A stretch of 64,000 bases of DNA from Salinisphaera aquimarina. GTDB taxonomy: Bacteria > Pseudomonadota > Gammaproteobacteria > Nevskiales > Salinisphaeraceae. Under the pieces are notes generated by a model. That model saw only the letters and a list, made by a program, of their open reading frames with translations, was not told where the DNA came from and ran no database searches. Numbering within the stretch: position 1 is the stretch's first letter; every line of letters begins with the position of its first letter. The stretch lies in NCBI RefSeq assembly GCF_042643355.1, contig NZ_JBHRSS010000003.1, positions 930,001 through 994,000 on the forward strand. Reading direction: 5' to 3'. Positions 51,995 through 60,859 of the stretch are shown here, piece after piece. Both the position numbers and the translations under genes were made by a program.

Positions 51995-52576
51995 CTACTG
52001 CGACGGCGGCGTTGTCTTCCTGCGACGGCGCAGCCGATAGATGCCGAAGCCGACCGCGGCCGCGATCACCAGCACGATCACGAGCAGCTGTTCGACGTTC
52101 TGGATATGCGCCAACGCTCCCTGCACGGCATCGGCCAGGTACACGCCGATCAAGGTGATGGTGCCGGCCCAGATGACCGTGCCGATGGCATCGAGAATGA
52201 AGAAGCGCAGCGGCGAGATCCCCAGTGAGCCGAACACGAACGGGGTGACGTAGCGCAGGCCGTAGAGAAAACGAAAACCGATCATCATCGGTGCGCCGTA
52301 GCGCTGCAGCAGTTCCTCGACGCGGGCGACCTTGGGCCGCCATGCCGGGCGTTTGTCGAGCGCCGGCCGGCCCATGCGACGGCCGATATGAAAGCACAGG
52401 TTGTCACCGATCATGGTGCCGATGATGGCCGCGATCAGCACGCCATTGACGTCGATAATGCCGCGATGGGCCGCGAACACCCCGAGCAGGATCGCGGTCT
52501 CGCCTTCCAGAAAGCAGCCCAGTGCGACCGCGAAATAGCCATACTCACCGATCAGTTGCTGCAGCGTGTCGATCAT
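51995..52576 (-). CDS. DedA family membrane protein
   Basis: 193-residue VTT-domain protein. Signature segments are YFAVALGCFLEGETAILLGVFAAHRG, GTMIGDNLCFHIGRRMG and RFLYGLRYVTPFVFGSLGIS, including the conserved acidic residue and Arg used in lipid scrambling or flipping by the family. It has about five membrane helices and a basic C-terminal tail (RLRRRRK). DedA proteins support envelope integrity, and some recycle undecaprenyl phosphate or scramble PE. It starts 7 bases after the esterase stop, so the two form an operon convergent with tamB. Confidence 0.92.
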   Translation of the reverse strand: MIDTLQQLIGEYGYFAVALGCFLEGETAILLGVFAAHRGIIDVNGVLIAAIIGTMIGDNLCFHIGRRMGRPALDKRPAWRPKVARVEELLQRYGAPMMIGFRFLYGLRYVTPFVFGSLGISPLRFFILDAIGTVIWAGTITLIGVYLADAVQGALAHIQNVEQLLVIVLVIAAAVGFGIYRLRRRRKTTPPSQ

Positions 52577-52583
52577 GCGCCGA

Positions 52584-53249
52584 TCAACTGCCGGTCAGAC
52601 GCGCGCGCAGCCAGCGCCCGATTTCGGCGATCTGTGGCAGACACACCTGGTGCTGCATCGGATACTCGTGCCATGCCACGTCGTAGCCGGCCTGTTGCAG
52701 ATGATCGCGGCTGGCCTGGCCCAGCGTGATCGGCACGACCGGATCCTCGCTGCCGTGGGCCATGATGATGGAGACGCCGCGATTGGCGTCGCTGGCCTCG
52801 TCGGCCAGCGTCTCGGCAAGCGGCAGATAGGTCGACAGGGCCATGATCCCGGCCAGTGCGTCGGCGTGGCGCACGCCGGCGTGCAGGGCAATGGCACCGC
52901 CCTGGGAAAACCCGGCCAGCACGATATGGTCGGCGGCCACGCCACGCTCGGCCTCGCGCGCGATCAGCGCTTCGATCTCGGCGGCGCTGGCGCGGATACC
53001 CTCGGCGTCCTGCTTGTCCGCGATCGCCATGCCCTTGATGTCGTACCAGGCCCGCATCGGCATGCCGTTGTTGATCGTGACCGGGCGTACCGGTGCATTC
53101 GGAAACACGAAACGGATGCCGTGGTCGGCAGGCAGGCCCAGTTCCTCGACGATCGGTACGAAGTCGTTGCCGTCGGCGCCCAGGCCGTGCAGCCAGATCA
53201 CACTCGCGGTGGCCTCGGAACGGGGTTCGATTTCGATACAGTCGAGCAT
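52584..53249 (-). CDS. Alpha/beta hydrolase, carboxylesterase/phospholipase type
   Basis: 221-residue esterase of the Abhydrolase_2 (carboxylesterase II/acyl-protein thioesterase) family. VIWLHGLGADGNDF, FPNAPVRPVTINNGMPMRAWYDI, the nucleophile GFSQGGA, SEDPVVP with catalytic Asp and MQHQVCLPQI with catalytic His are all visible. Usual length. ATG at 53249 gives the family N-terminus; the frame is open far upstream, but that part is antisense to the frmA-fghA genes. It is paired with the DedA gene. Confidence 0.93.
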   Translation of the reverse strand: MLDCIEIEPRSEATASVIWLHGLGADGNDFVPIVEELGLPADHGIRFVFPNAPVRPVTINNGMPMRAWYDIKGMAIADKQDAEGIRASAAEIEALIAREAERGVAADHIVLAGFSQGGAIALHAGVRHADALAGIMALSTYLPLAETLADEASDANRGVSIIMAHGSEDPVVPITLGQASRDHLQQAGYDVAWHEYPMQHQVCLPQIAEIGRWLRARLTGS

Positions 53250-53322
53250 GCGGTGACCGGATTGCGGTAAGCCAAGCGCGCAAGTCTGGCCAGCGGCGCG
53301 AATGCTTGCAAGGAAATTTTGG

Positions 53323-53351
53323 TTGCGTATAAGCCCGACCAATGCGATAGA
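53323..53351 (+). promoter_or_regulatory. Possible promoter of frmA
   Basis: TTGCGT (53323-53328) and GATAGA (53346-53351) are spaced 17 bases apart, about 65 bases before the frmA ATG. Both boxes match the sigma-70 consensus only in part. No FrmR-like repressor is encoded nearby. Confidence 0.3.
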
Positions 53352-53414
53352 CTCGAAGATCTGTGTTTCATACAAGAACGAACACGCGTCTAGCGCGTTG
53401 AACGAGGAGAACCT

Positions 53415-54524
53415 ATGAAATCTCGTGCTGCTGTTGCCTGGGAATCGGGCAAACCCCTTTCGCTCGAGGAAGTCGAAGTCGCGCCGCCGAAGAAAGGCGA
53501 GGTGCTGGTTCGGATCGTGGCCACCGGCGTATGCCATACCGACGCCTACACGCTCTCGGGTTCGGACCCGGAAGGCCATTTCCCGATCATCCTGGGCCAC
53601 GAAGGCGGCGGTGTGGTGGAGGAAGTCGGCGAAGGCGTGACCAGCGTCAAGCCTGGCGATCACGTGATTCCGCTGTATACCGCCGAGTGCGGCGAGTGCA
53701 AGTTCTGCAAGTCGGGCAAGACCAACCTGTGCAGCTCCGTGCGCGAGACCCAGGGCCAGGGCGTCATGCCCGACGGCACGTCGCGTTTCAAGTGCAACGG
53801 CAAGGAACTGTTTCACTACATGGGAACGTCCACGTTCTCGGAATACACGGTGGTGGCCGAGGTATCGCTGGCCAAGGTCAGCAAGGAAGCCCCGCTGGAC
53901 AAGATCTGTCTGCTGGGCTGCGGCATCACCACCGGCATCGGCGCGGTGTTCAATACCGCCAAGGTCGAGGAAGGCTCCACCGTGGCCGTGTTCGGTCTCG
54001 GCGCGATCGGCCTGGCCGTGATCCAGGGCGCGCGCATGGCCAACGCCTCGCGCATCATCGCCATCGACATCAACCCGAGCAAGTTCGAGTTCGCCAAGCA
54101 GCTGGGCGCGACCGAATGCGTCAACCCCAAGGATTACGACGACCCGATCCAGCAGGTCATCATCGAACTGACCGACGGCGGCGTGGACTACTCCTTCGAG
54201 TGCATCGGCAACGTCAACATCATGCGCAGCGCGCTCGAGTGCTGCCACAAGGGCTGGGGTGAATCCACCATCATCGGCGTGGCCGGCGCGGGCGAAACCA
54301 TCGAGACGCGTCCGTTCCAGCTGGTCACCGGTCGCGTATGGCGCGGCTCCGCCTTCGGCGGCGTCAAGGGCCGTACCCAGCTGCCGGGCTATGTGAAGCG
54401 TTATATGGACGGCGAGATCAATCTGGACGATTTCGTCACCCACGATCTGCCGTTCGAGAAGATCAACGAAGCCTTCGACCTGCTTCACGAAGGCAAGGCG
54501 ATCCGCTCGGTCCTGCACTTCTAG
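53415..54524 (+). CDS. frmA: S-(hydroxymethyl)glutathione dehydrogenase (class III alcohol dehydrogenase)
   Basis: 369-residue zinc enzyme that oxidises the formaldehyde-glutathione adduct to S-formylglutathione. The catalytic zinc site starts with ATGVCHTDAYTLSG and GHEGGGVVEEVG; the structural zinc loop is CGECKFCKSGKTNLC; the NAD site is VFGLGAIGLAVIQGA. AFGGVKGRTQLP and the overall length are typical of class III. GAGGAG precedes the ATG. The next gene encodes the partner hydrolase. Confidence 0.97.
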   Translation: MKSRAAVAWESGKPLSLEEVEVAPPKKGEVLVRIVATGVCHTDAYTLSGSDPEGHFPIILGHEGGGVVEEVGEGVTSVKPGDHVIPLYTAECGECKFCKSGKTNLCSSVRETQGQGVMPDGTSRFKCNGKELFHYMGTSTFSEYTVVAEVSLAKVSKEAPLDKICLLGCGITTGIGAVFNTAKVEEGSTVAVFGLGAIGLAVIQGARMANASRIIAIDINPSKFEFAKQLGATECVNPKDYDDPIQQVIIELTDGGVDYSFECIGNVNIMRSALECCHKGWGESTIIGVAGAGETIETRPFQLVTGRVWRGSAFGGVKGRTQLPGYVKRYMDGEINLDDFVTHDLPFEKINEAFDLLHEGKAIRSVLHF

Positions 54525-54547
54525 ACCCACGACGATACGACACGTCA

Positions 54548-54583
54548 CGCCGCGGCACCGATACCGGTCGTCGCGGCGTTTTT
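54548..54583 (+). terminator. Terminator between frmA and fghA
   Basis: CGCCGCG (54548-54554) pairs with CGCGGCG (54572-54578) and is followed by five T. It may be a partial attenuator, since fghA lies in the same direction 25 bases further on. Confidence 0.65.
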
Positions 54584-54608
54584 GCTCGACGATAAAGAGA
54601 ATCCGGTG

Positions 54609-55457
54609 ATGGAAAAGATCGACGAACACAAGGCTTTCGGCGGCTGGCAGCGGCGCTACACGCACAAGTCCGAGGTCTGCAACTGCACGATGACGTTCGC
54701 GCTCTATCTGCCGCCGCTGGCGGATACGCGCCGCGTGCCGGTGGTGTACTGGCTGTCGGGGCTGACCTGTACCGACGAGAATTTCGTCAACAAGGCCGGC
54801 GCCCAGCGCGTCGCTGCCGAACTGGGCATCGCGATCGTGGCGCCCGACACCAGCCCGCGCGGCGACGACGTCGCCGACGAAGACAGCTATGACATGGGCA
54901 AGGGCGCGGGCTTTTATGTCAACGCCACTGAAGCACCCTGGGCCTCGCACTATCAGATGTATGACTACGTCACGAGCGAGTTGCCGGCCTTGCTGGCCGA
55001 CGAGTTCGGCACCACGCTGGATCTGTCGCGCGAGGCCATTTCCGGTCATTCCATGGGCGGCCACGGGGCACTCGTTGTGGGCCTGCGCAACGTGGATCGC
55101 TTTGCCGCCATCTCGGCGTTCTCGCCGATCTGTGCGCCCAGCGAAGTGCCATGGGGCCACAAGGCACTGCCGAAATACCTCGGCGACAACCGCGACGCCT
55201 GGCTTGAATACGATGCCACCGCGATCATGGGGCGCGCGAGCAACGGCGAATCGTTGCCCCCGATCCTGATCGAGCAGGGTCTGGATGACGGCTTCTACGA
55301 AGAACAGCTGCATCCGCATCGCCTGGAAGAAGCCGCCGATCAGGTCGGTGCCCAGGTAGAAGTCCGTCGGCGCGAAGGCTACGACCACAGCTATTTCTTC
55401 ATTGCCAGCTTCATGGAAGACCACCTGCGCTTTCTCGCCAAGCACTTGGGCGTCTGA
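54609..55457 (+). CDS. fghA: S-formylglutathione hydrolase
   Basis: 282-residue serine hydrolase of the esterase D family, releasing formate and glutathione after FrmA. FGGWQRRYTHKS, PVVYWLSGLTCTDENFVNKAG, the nucleophile SGHSMGGHGAL and the late YDHSYFFIASFMEDH with catalytic His identify it. The ATG at 54609 gives the family start; a TTG 27 bases upstream falls in the frmA terminator. The pair detoxifies formaldehyde. Confidence 0.96.
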   Translation: MEKIDEHKAFGGWQRRYTHKSEVCNCTMTFALYLPPLADTRRVPVVYWLSGLTCTDENFVNKAGAQRVAAELGIAIVAPDTSPRGDDVADEDSYDMGKGAGFYVNATEAPWASHYQMYDYVTSELPALLADEFGTTLDLSREAISGHSMGGHGALVVGLRNVDRFAAISAFSPICAPSEVPWGHKALPKYLGDNRDAWLEYDATAIMGRASNGESLPPILIEQGLDDGFYEEQLHPHRLEEAADQVGAQVEVRRREGYDHSYFFIASFMEDHLRFLAKHLGV

Positions 55458-55511
55458 TCACGGGCCGCCTGCGCTGTTAGAATCGGCGTTTATTCCTTCG
55501 GTCGCCGGACG

Positions 55512-55730
55512 ATGATGAAAGCGAGCTGTATCGCGTTTTTGCTGAGCCTAGTGGCGAGTGCCCTGCTGACCGGCTGCGGTCAGAAAGGGCCGTTGTTCCT
55601 GCCGGGCGAGGCGCCCGAATCGCAGACCGACGGCCCGTTCGGCATGAACAGCAGCGATGACGACCAGGCCAGCCGGCCGGCGCCGCAGGGCGCCGGCAAC
55701 GCGGACGACTCCGATAACGACAGCCGCTGA
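55512..55730 (+). CDS. lptM: LptM (YifL-like) small lipoprotein
   Basis: 72 residues. A short signal peptide ends in the lipobox LLTGC, followed by GQKGPLFLP, the hallmark of LptM, which assists maturation of the LptD LPS translocon. The rest is acidic and disordered. ATG at 55515 is equally possible. It overlaps lysA by one base (TGATG), the conserved lptM-lysA order of Gammaproteobacteria. Confidence 0.93.
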   Translation: MMKASCIAFLLSLVASALLTGCGQKGPLFLPGEAPESQTDGPFGMNSSDDDQASRPAPQGAGNADDSDNDSR

Positions 55731-56992
55731 TGGACCATTTCCAGTATCGAGACGGCGTGTTGCACGCCGAAGGCGTGTCCCTGTCCGCGATCGCCGAGCG
55801 CTTCGGCACGCCGTGCTATGTCTATAGTGCGGCCACGCTGACGCGCCATTACCGCGTGTTCGACGATGCCTTGGCCGGCATCGATCACGACATCTGTTTT
55901 GCGGTAAAGGCGAACGGCAATATCGGCGTGCTCGGACTGCTGGCCGATCTGGGCAGTGGCTTCGATATCGTCTCGGTGGGCGAATTGGAACGGGTGATCA
56001 CCGCCGGCGGCGACCCGGCCAAGGTCGTGTTTTCCGGGGTCGGCAAGCGGGTCGATGAGATAGAACGTGCGCTGGAAGTCGGTATCGCCTGCTTCAACGT
56101 CGAATCCGAGGTGGAGCTCGCGCGTATCGACACGGTCGCCCGGCGCATGGGCAAGATCGCCCCGATTTCGCTGCGCGTGAATCCCGACGTCGACGCCCAG
56201 ACCCACCCCTATATCGCCACCGGCCTGAAGGACAACAAGTTCGGGGTCGGTATCGAGCGCGCCGAGGCGATTTATGCACAGGCGGCGACGCTTGCGGGCA
56301 TCGCCATCCGCGGCGTGGATTGTCATATCGGCTCGCAGCTGACCCGCCTTGCGCCGTTCAAGGATGCGGTGCAGCGCGTGCTGGCGCTGATCGACCGTCT
56401 GGCCGAGTGCGACATCGTGATCCGGCATCTGGATGTCGGCGGCGGCCTGGGCATTCGCTATCGTGACGAAACGCCGCCATCGCCGGCCGAATACGCCACT
56501 GCGATCCGCGACCTGGTGGCCGGACGCGATCTCAAGCTCGTGGTCGAGCCCGGCCGCGTGCTGGCAGCCAATGCCGGTGTGCTGCTGACCCGCGTCGAGC
56601 TGCTCAAGCCCGGCATCGAGGCCGACGACAAGCATTTCGCCGTTGTGGATGCAGCCATGAACGACCTCCTGCGCCCGGCGCTCTACGATGCCTGGCAGGC
56701 GATCGTGCCGGTGACCGAAACCACGGGCACCGTCGAGGCGCGGCGCTGGGAGATCGTCGGCCCGATCTGCGAGACCGGCGATTTTCTCGGCCGCGACCGC
56801 GAACTGGCGCTGACCGAAGGCGATCTGCTCGCGGTGCGCAGCGCCGGCGCCTATGGTTTCACCATGGCCTCGACCTACAACGCGCGCCCGCGGGTCGCCG
56901 AGGTCATGGTCGACGGCGACGTGCCGCACGAAGTGCGGGCCCGCGAGACCATTGCCGATCTGATGCGCGGCGAGCGGCGTCTGCCGAGTTGA
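55730..56992 (+). CDS. lysA: Diaminopimelate decarboxylase
   Basis: 420-residue PLP enzyme for the last step of lysine synthesis. The PLP Lys lies in DICFAVKANGN, followed by GFDIVSVGELERV, HIGSQLT, DVGGGLGI, EPGRVLAANAGVLLTRV and the active-site GPICETGDFLGRDR. It is translationally coupled with lptM. In many Gammaproteobacteria dapF follows, but here a structured intergenic region and polA do. Confidence 0.96.
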   Translation: MDHFQYRDGVLHAEGVSLSAIAERFGTPCYVYSAATLTRHYRVFDDALAGIDHDICFAVKANGNIGVLGLLADLGSGFDIVSVGELERVITAGGDPAKVVFSGVGKRVDEIERALEVGIACFNVESEVELARIDTVARRMGKIAPISLRVNPDVDAQTHPYIATGLKDNKFGVGIERAEAIYAQAATLAGIAIRGVDCHIGSQLTRLAPFKDAVQRVLALIDRLAECDIVIRHLDVGGGLGIRYRDETPPSPAEYATAIRDLVAGRDLKLVVEPGRVLAANAGVLLTRVELLKPGIEADDKHFAVVDAAMNDLLRPALYDAWQAIVPVTETTGTVEARRWEIVGPICETGDFLGRDRELALTEGDLLAVRSAGAYGFTMASTYNARPRVAEVMVDGDVPHEVRARETIADLMRGERRLPS

Positions 56993-57393
56993 CTAGCCGT
57001 CCGGCGACTCGGATGTGGCTGCCCTCGCCGCGCCGCTCGCGTACAGGAACCTCTGCTTTAGTCGTCGCGGTCGCGCCGGAGTCCTTTGCGCGCGTCTGGC
57101 AAGGAAGAAGAGCGGTGTGCTCATTGCACATGAACGACTGATGACGCCGTCCAGGCGCGCGCAAAGGCCCGGCGCCATGCTCCGCATGGGGTTTGGCCCC
57201 AAAGACGCCGTTACGGCGTTGCGTAGCTTGACCCGGGAATGACCCGGGCGAGGCGCCACGCGTCTTGTATCGACGTCTTTGGCCTAAAGCATTTCTAGGG
57301 TAAACGCGATCCGTGACAACTAGAGCAGAGGTTCCTTAAGCTGTGCTCCACAATTCCCTGCGTCGACGTGACGCGGCACGATCCGTATTGCCC
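56993..57393. other. Structured intergenic region between lysA and polA
   Basis: About 400 bases with no supported gene but several strong symmetries: a 17-bp inverted repeat (57083-57099/57151-57167), GACGCCGTTACGGCGTT, TGGGGTTTGGCCCCA and two GACCCGGG copies near 57231-57250. CATGGGG followed by GACGCCG also occurs in the aceF-lpd spacer element. It looks like a dispersed structured repeat rather than a gene. It should also hold the polA promoter. Confidence 0.5.
57083..57167. repeat. 17-bp inverted repeat
   Basis: CCTTTGCGCGCGTCTGG (57083-57099) and CCAGGCGCGCGCAAAGG (57151-57167) are inverted copies at 16 of 17 positions, with a 51-base spacer. Confidence 0.65.
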
Positions 57394-60084
57394 ATGCCCA
57401 ATGCCGCTCCGAAAGGCCCGCTGATTCTTATCGACGGTTCGTCCTGGCTCTATCGCGCTTATCACGTGCTGCCGCCGCTGACCAACGGCGACGGCGAGCC
57501 GACCGGCGCGATCTATGGCATGACCAACATGCTGCGCAAGTTCCTGCGCGAGTACGAGGCCGATCGCATCGTGGTGGTCTTCGACCCCCGCGGCGGCACT
57601 TTCCGCAACGAGCTGTTCGCCGACTACAAGGCCAATCGCCCGCCGGTACCGGAAGAACTCTCGACCCAGTTCGAGGGCATCAAGGCCGTAATCGCCGCCC
57701 TCGGGCTGCCCATGCTGCAGGTCAAGGGCGTGGAAGCGGATGATGTCATCGGCACGCTCACCGCGCGCGACTCGGGCGAGGTGTTGATCGTCACCGGCGA
57801 CAAGGACATGGCGCAGCTGGTCAACGCCCGTGTGGCGCTGCTGGACACCATGCAGGATCGGGTCACCGACGAGGAACGCGTGCGCGAGAAATTCGGCGTC
57901 GGTCCCGAATTGATCACCGATTACCTGGCGCTGGTGGGCGACTCCTCCGACAATATCCCCGGCGTGGACAAGGTCGGCCCCAAGACCGCGGCCAAATGGC
58001 TCAACGAATACGGTTCGCTGCAGGGCGTGATCGACAATGCCGACAAGATCGGCGGCAAGGTCGCCGACAACCTGCGCGCCGCGCTGGCCGATCTGCCGCT
58101 CTACCAGGATCTGGCCACCATCCGTACCGCGCTGGAACTCGACGAGGATGCCGATGATCTGACCCGGCGCGCGCCGGACAGTGCGACCCTGGCCGAGCTT
58201 TATCGCCGCTTCGAGTTCCACCGTTTTCTCGAGGACATCGACGTACCGGCCGCCGAGAGCACGGCCGAACCGGCCGAAACCGATTACAGCACCGTGCTCG
58301 ACGAAGATGCGCTCGAGGCGATGATGACAAAGCTGGAGGCCGCCGCGCTGATCTGCGTGGATACCGAAACCGACGCCCTGTCGTCCATGCAGTCGAATCT
58401 GGTGGGTCTGTCGTTCGCAGTCGAACCCGGCCAGGCCTGGTATGTGCCGATCGCACACGACTACATGGGCGCGCCGGATCAGCTGGCGCCGAAGACGGTT
58501 CTCGATCGGGTCCGGCGCGTGCTCGAAAACCCCGACATCCCCAAGCTCGGCCAGCACATCAAATACGATATCAACGTGCTCAAGCGCCACGGCGTGGATA
58601 TCCAGGGCGCGGATTTCGACACCATGCTCGAGTCCTATGTATTGGATAGCACCGCCACCCGCCACGACATGGATTCGCTGGCGCAGAAGTATCTAGAGCG
58701 CAAGACCACGAAGTTCGAGGAAGTCGCGGGCAAGGGCACGAAACAGATCACCTTCAATCAGGTGGCGCTGGATATCGCTACGCCCTATGCCGCCGAGGAC
58801 GCCGACGTCACCCTGCAGCTGCATCAGCTGCTCTACGCACGGCTGTCCGAAACGCCGCAGCTGAAAGCGCTGTATACCGATATCGAGATGCCGCTCATGC
58901 CGGTACTGGCCCGGGTCGAGGCTACCGGCGTACTCGTCGACCGCGATCTGCTCGGCCGCGTCAGCCAGGAAATGGCCGAACGCATGGAGCAGATCAAGAC
59001 CCAGGCGTATGACGCGGCCGGTGGCGAGTTCAATCTCGGTTCGCCCGCCCAGCTCAAGGAAATCCTGTTCGACAAGCTCGGGCTGCCGGTGATTCGCAAG
59101 ACGCCCAAGGGCGCGCCCAGTACCGCGGAGGACGTGCTGCGCGAGCTCGCCGACCGCCACGAACTGCCGGCCATGATCGTCGACTGGCGCGAGCTGTCCA
59201 AGCTGCGCTCGACCTATGCCGACAAGCTGCCCACCCAGATCAACCCGCAGACCGGACGCATCCATACCTCCTATCATCAGGCGGTGGCGGCGACCGGGCG
59301 GCTGTCCTCCTCCGACCCCAATCTGCAGAACATCCCGATCCGGACCGAGACCGGGCGCCGGATTCGCGAGGCTTTCATTGCCCCGCCCGGCCAGCAGATT
59401 CTCGCGGTCGATTATTCCCAGATCGAGCTGCGCATCATGGCGCATCTGTCCGGCGATGAAGTGCTGCTCAAAGCCTTCAACGACGGGCTCGACGTGCATG
59501 CCGCCACCGCGGCCGAGGTGTTCGATGCCGCGCTCGACGATGTCAGCAACGATCAGCGGCGTGCCGCCAAGGCCATCAACTTCGGCCTGATGTACGGCAT
59601 GTCGGCCTATGGCCTGTCCAAGCAGCTCGATATCGGCCGCGACGAGGCCGGTGCCTATATCGAGAAATTCTTCGATCGCTTTGCTGGCGTGCGTCGTTTC
59701 ATGGACGATACCCGCAAGGCCGCGGCCGCTCAGGGCTATGTAGAGACGCTTTACGGCCGCCGGCTGTATCTGCCCGAGATCAATGCCAAGAACGCCCAGC
59801 GCCGCCAGTACGCCGAACGCACGGCCATCAACGCGCCCCTGCAAGGCACGGCGGCGGATCTGATCAAGAAAGCGATGATCGAGATCGATGCCTGGCTGCA
59901 CGAAACCGGCGAGCCGGCACGCATGATCATGCAGGTACACGATGAACTGGTCTTCGAAGTGCCCCGCGAGGAGGCCCAGCGGCTGGGGAAGCTCATCAGC
60001 GAGCGCATGGGCGCGATCGCGCAGCTGGACGTGCCGTTGCTGGCCGAGGCCGGGATCGCCGACAACTGGCAGCTGGCGCACTGA
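57394..60084 (+). CDS. polA: DNA polymerase I
   Basis: 896-residue repair and Okazaki-fragment polymerase. The N-terminal 5' nuclease has PLILIDGSSWLYRAYH and GVEADDVIGTL; the 3'-5' exonuclease (about 300-490) has VDTETDALSS, with Asp/Glu retained; the polymerase has motif A DYSQIELRIMAHLSGD, the O helix RRAAKAINFGLMYGMSAYGL and motif C QVHDELVFEVP. ATG at 57394 gives the family start; an in-frame GTG at 57343 would add 17 residues. The sRNA array follows it. Confidence 0.97.
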   Translation: MPNAAPKGPLILIDGSSWLYRAYHVLPPLTNGDGEPTGAIYGMTNMLRKFLREYEADRIVVVFDPRGGTFRNELFADYKANRPPVPEELSTQFEGIKAVIAALGLPMLQVKGVEADDVIGTLTARDSGEVLIVTGDKDMAQLVNARVALLDTMQDRVTDEERVREKFGVGPELITDYLALVGDSSDNIPGVDKVGPKTAAKWLNEYGSLQGVIDNADKIGGKVADNLRAALADLPLYQDLATIRTALELDEDADDLTRRAPDSATLAELYRRFEFHRFLEDIDVPAAESTAEPAETDYSTVLDEDALEAMMTKLEAAALICVDTETDALSSMQSNLVGLSFAVEPGQAWYVPIAHDYMGAPDQLAPKTVLDRVRRVLENPDIPKLGQHIKYDINVLKRHGVDIQGADFDTMLESYVLDSTATRHDMDSLAQKYLERKTTKFEEVAGKGTKQITFNQVALDIATPYAAEDADVTLQLHQLLYARLSETPQLKALYTDIEMPLMPVLARVEATGVLVDRDLLGRVSQEMAERMEQIKTQAYDAAGGEFNLGSPAQLKEILFDKLGLPVIRKTPKGAPSTAEDVLRELADRHELPAMIVDWRELSKLRSTYADKLPTQINPQTGRIHTSYHQAVAATGRLSSSDPNLQNIPIRTETGRRIREAFIAPPGQQILAVDYSQIELRIMAHLSGDEVLLKAFNDGLDVHAATAAEVFDAALDDVSNDQRRAAKAINFGLMYGMSAYGLSKQLDIGRDEAGAYIEKFFDRFAGVRRFMDDTRKAAAAQGYVETLYGRRLYLPEINAKNAQRRQYAERTAINAPLQGTAADLIKKAMIEIDAWLHETGEPARMIMQVHDELVFEVPREEAQRLGKLISERMGAIAQLDVPLLAEAGIADNWQLAH

Positions 60085-60292
60085 GCGCGACGTCAGTTTC
60101 GGCAAAGAGTTGTGATGGCGCTGTCAGCCGATGAAATGCCGGGGTCGGCAATAGGTATTCGTGCATGGGCGATCTGTGCGCAGCCGTTGTCACCAAGATG
60201 TGCAAAGCGATTTGGAAGCGGGGGCTGTCGACGGAAAAAACACCCCGAAATCAACACGGTCAGCGGGGCCGGAAATTATTTTCGTTTTATCG
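60085..60292. other. Spacer between polA and the small-RNA array
   Basis: 208 bases with no supported gene. CCCCG at 60243-60247 and CGGGG about 60264-60268 could form a hairpin, but no T-run follows. A/T-rich sequence at 60272-60290 (GGAAATTATTTTCGTTTT) looks like an UP element for the first sigma-E-type promoter. Confidence 0.5.
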
Positions 60293-60320
60293 GGAACTCG
60301 GCCGACAGGCGCCGGTCTGA
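60293..60320 (+). promoter_or_regulatory. Sigma-E-type promoter, array unit 1
   Basis: GGAACTC (60293-60299) and TCTGA (60316-60320) are 16 bases apart, matching the RpoE consensus GGAACTT-N16-TCTGA except for one base. An A/T-rich stretch lies directly upstream. Confidence 0.72.
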
Positions 60321-60326
60321 CCCTGC

Positions 60327-60446
60327 ATAAGCGACGCATAGCGCTTACACCGCTTTTCTCCCTTAGCGGGCTTTAAAAATCCGGTTCCCCCCAAGGCCGG
60401 TAACGCTTACCCCGACGATACTCCCCCTATCGCCGGGGTTTCTTTT
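60327..60446 (+). ncRNA. Predicted small RNA, array unit 1
   Basis: About 120 nt, the most diverged copy. Predicted stems: TAAGCG/CGCTTA; CCGCT/AGCGG with a pyrimidine loop (TTTCTCCCTT); CCGG/CCGG closing TTCCCCCCAAGG; terminator CCCCGACGAT/ATCGCCGGGG (one A-C mismatch) with loop ACTCCCCCT and the T-rich tail ending at 60446. The 5' end is set 6-7 bases after the -10 and is approximate. Its hairpin loops hold C-runs, suiting pairing with G-rich ribosome-binding sites; target function is inference. Confidence 0.68.
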
Positions 60447-60513
60447 GGCCTGCGTTTCCGCTCAGGCCAAGTCCCGATCCGGCGTCGCGGCTTCGTCGGC
60501 AGCGGTCCGATTC

Positions 60514-60529
60514 CCTGTTCCCCAACAGG
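60514..60529. repeat. Small C-loop hairpin upstream of unit 2
   Basis: CCTGTT-CCCC-AACAGG, repeated upstream of unit 3 as CTGTT-CCCC-AACAG (60776-60789). It shows that the duplicated module includes its spacer. It could be part of a longer or older RNA. Confidence 0.5.
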
Positions 60530-60564
60530 TGCATCGGTCCGCCGTAAATTTTTTCGAATTCGTT

Positions 60565-60593
60565 GGAACTTCGCTCGCCATGGCGAGGTCTTA
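60565..60593 (+). promoter_or_regulatory. Sigma-E-type promoter, array unit 2
   Basis: A perfect -35 GGAACTT (60565-60571) and GTCTTA (60588-60593), 16 bases apart. The A/T tract AAATTTTTTCGAATT precedes it as an UP-like element. Confidence 0.77.
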
Positions 60594-60599
60594 TTCTTC

Positions 60600-60711
60600 G
60601 CAAGCTTCGTGCTTGCCCGCTTTTCTCCCTGAGCGGCAAACAATTCCGGTTCCCCCCAATGACCGGAAAATTACCCCGACGATACTCCCCCTGTCGTCGG
60701 GGTTTCTTTTT
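60600..60711 (+). ncRNA. Predicted small RNA, array unit 2
   Basis: About 112 nt with four consecutive stem-loops: GCAAGC/GCTTGC (60600-60605/60611-60616); CCGCT/AGCGG (60617-60621/60632-60636) with loop TTTCTCCCTG; TTCCGGT/ACCGGAA (60644-60650/60662-60668) with loop TCCCCCCAATG; and the terminator CCCCGACGA/TCGTCGGGG (60674-60682/60694-60702) with loop TACTCCCCCTG, then TTTCTTTTT. Three loops carry a CUCCC or CCCCC run. Frames through it do not look coding. Confidence 0.75.
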
Positions 60712-60824
60712 GCCTGCGTTGTGCCGACCACGTGTCGGGCCTGCGTCGCAGAGCTGTCGGCAATGGGCCGATGTCCTGTTCCCCAACAGAAAATTCGAAC
60801 TGCCGAAATTTTTTTGAATTCGCT

Positions 60825-60853
60825 GGAACTTCCCTCGATACCGCGAGGTCTTA
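60825..60853 (+). promoter_or_regulatory. Sigma-E-type promoter, array unit 3
   Basis: GGAACTT (60825-60831) and GTCTTA (60848-60853) are 16 bases apart, preceded by AAATTTTTTTGAATT. The bases between the boxes differ from unit 2 at several positions, while both boxes are kept. Confidence 0.77.
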
Positions 60854-60859
60854 CTTTTT

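Noticed and set aside
53250..55445. Large upstream extension (over 700 residues) of the esterase frame on the minus strand
   Set aside because: It is antisense to frmA and fghA, both certain genes. Only the last 221 codons show hydrolase motifs.
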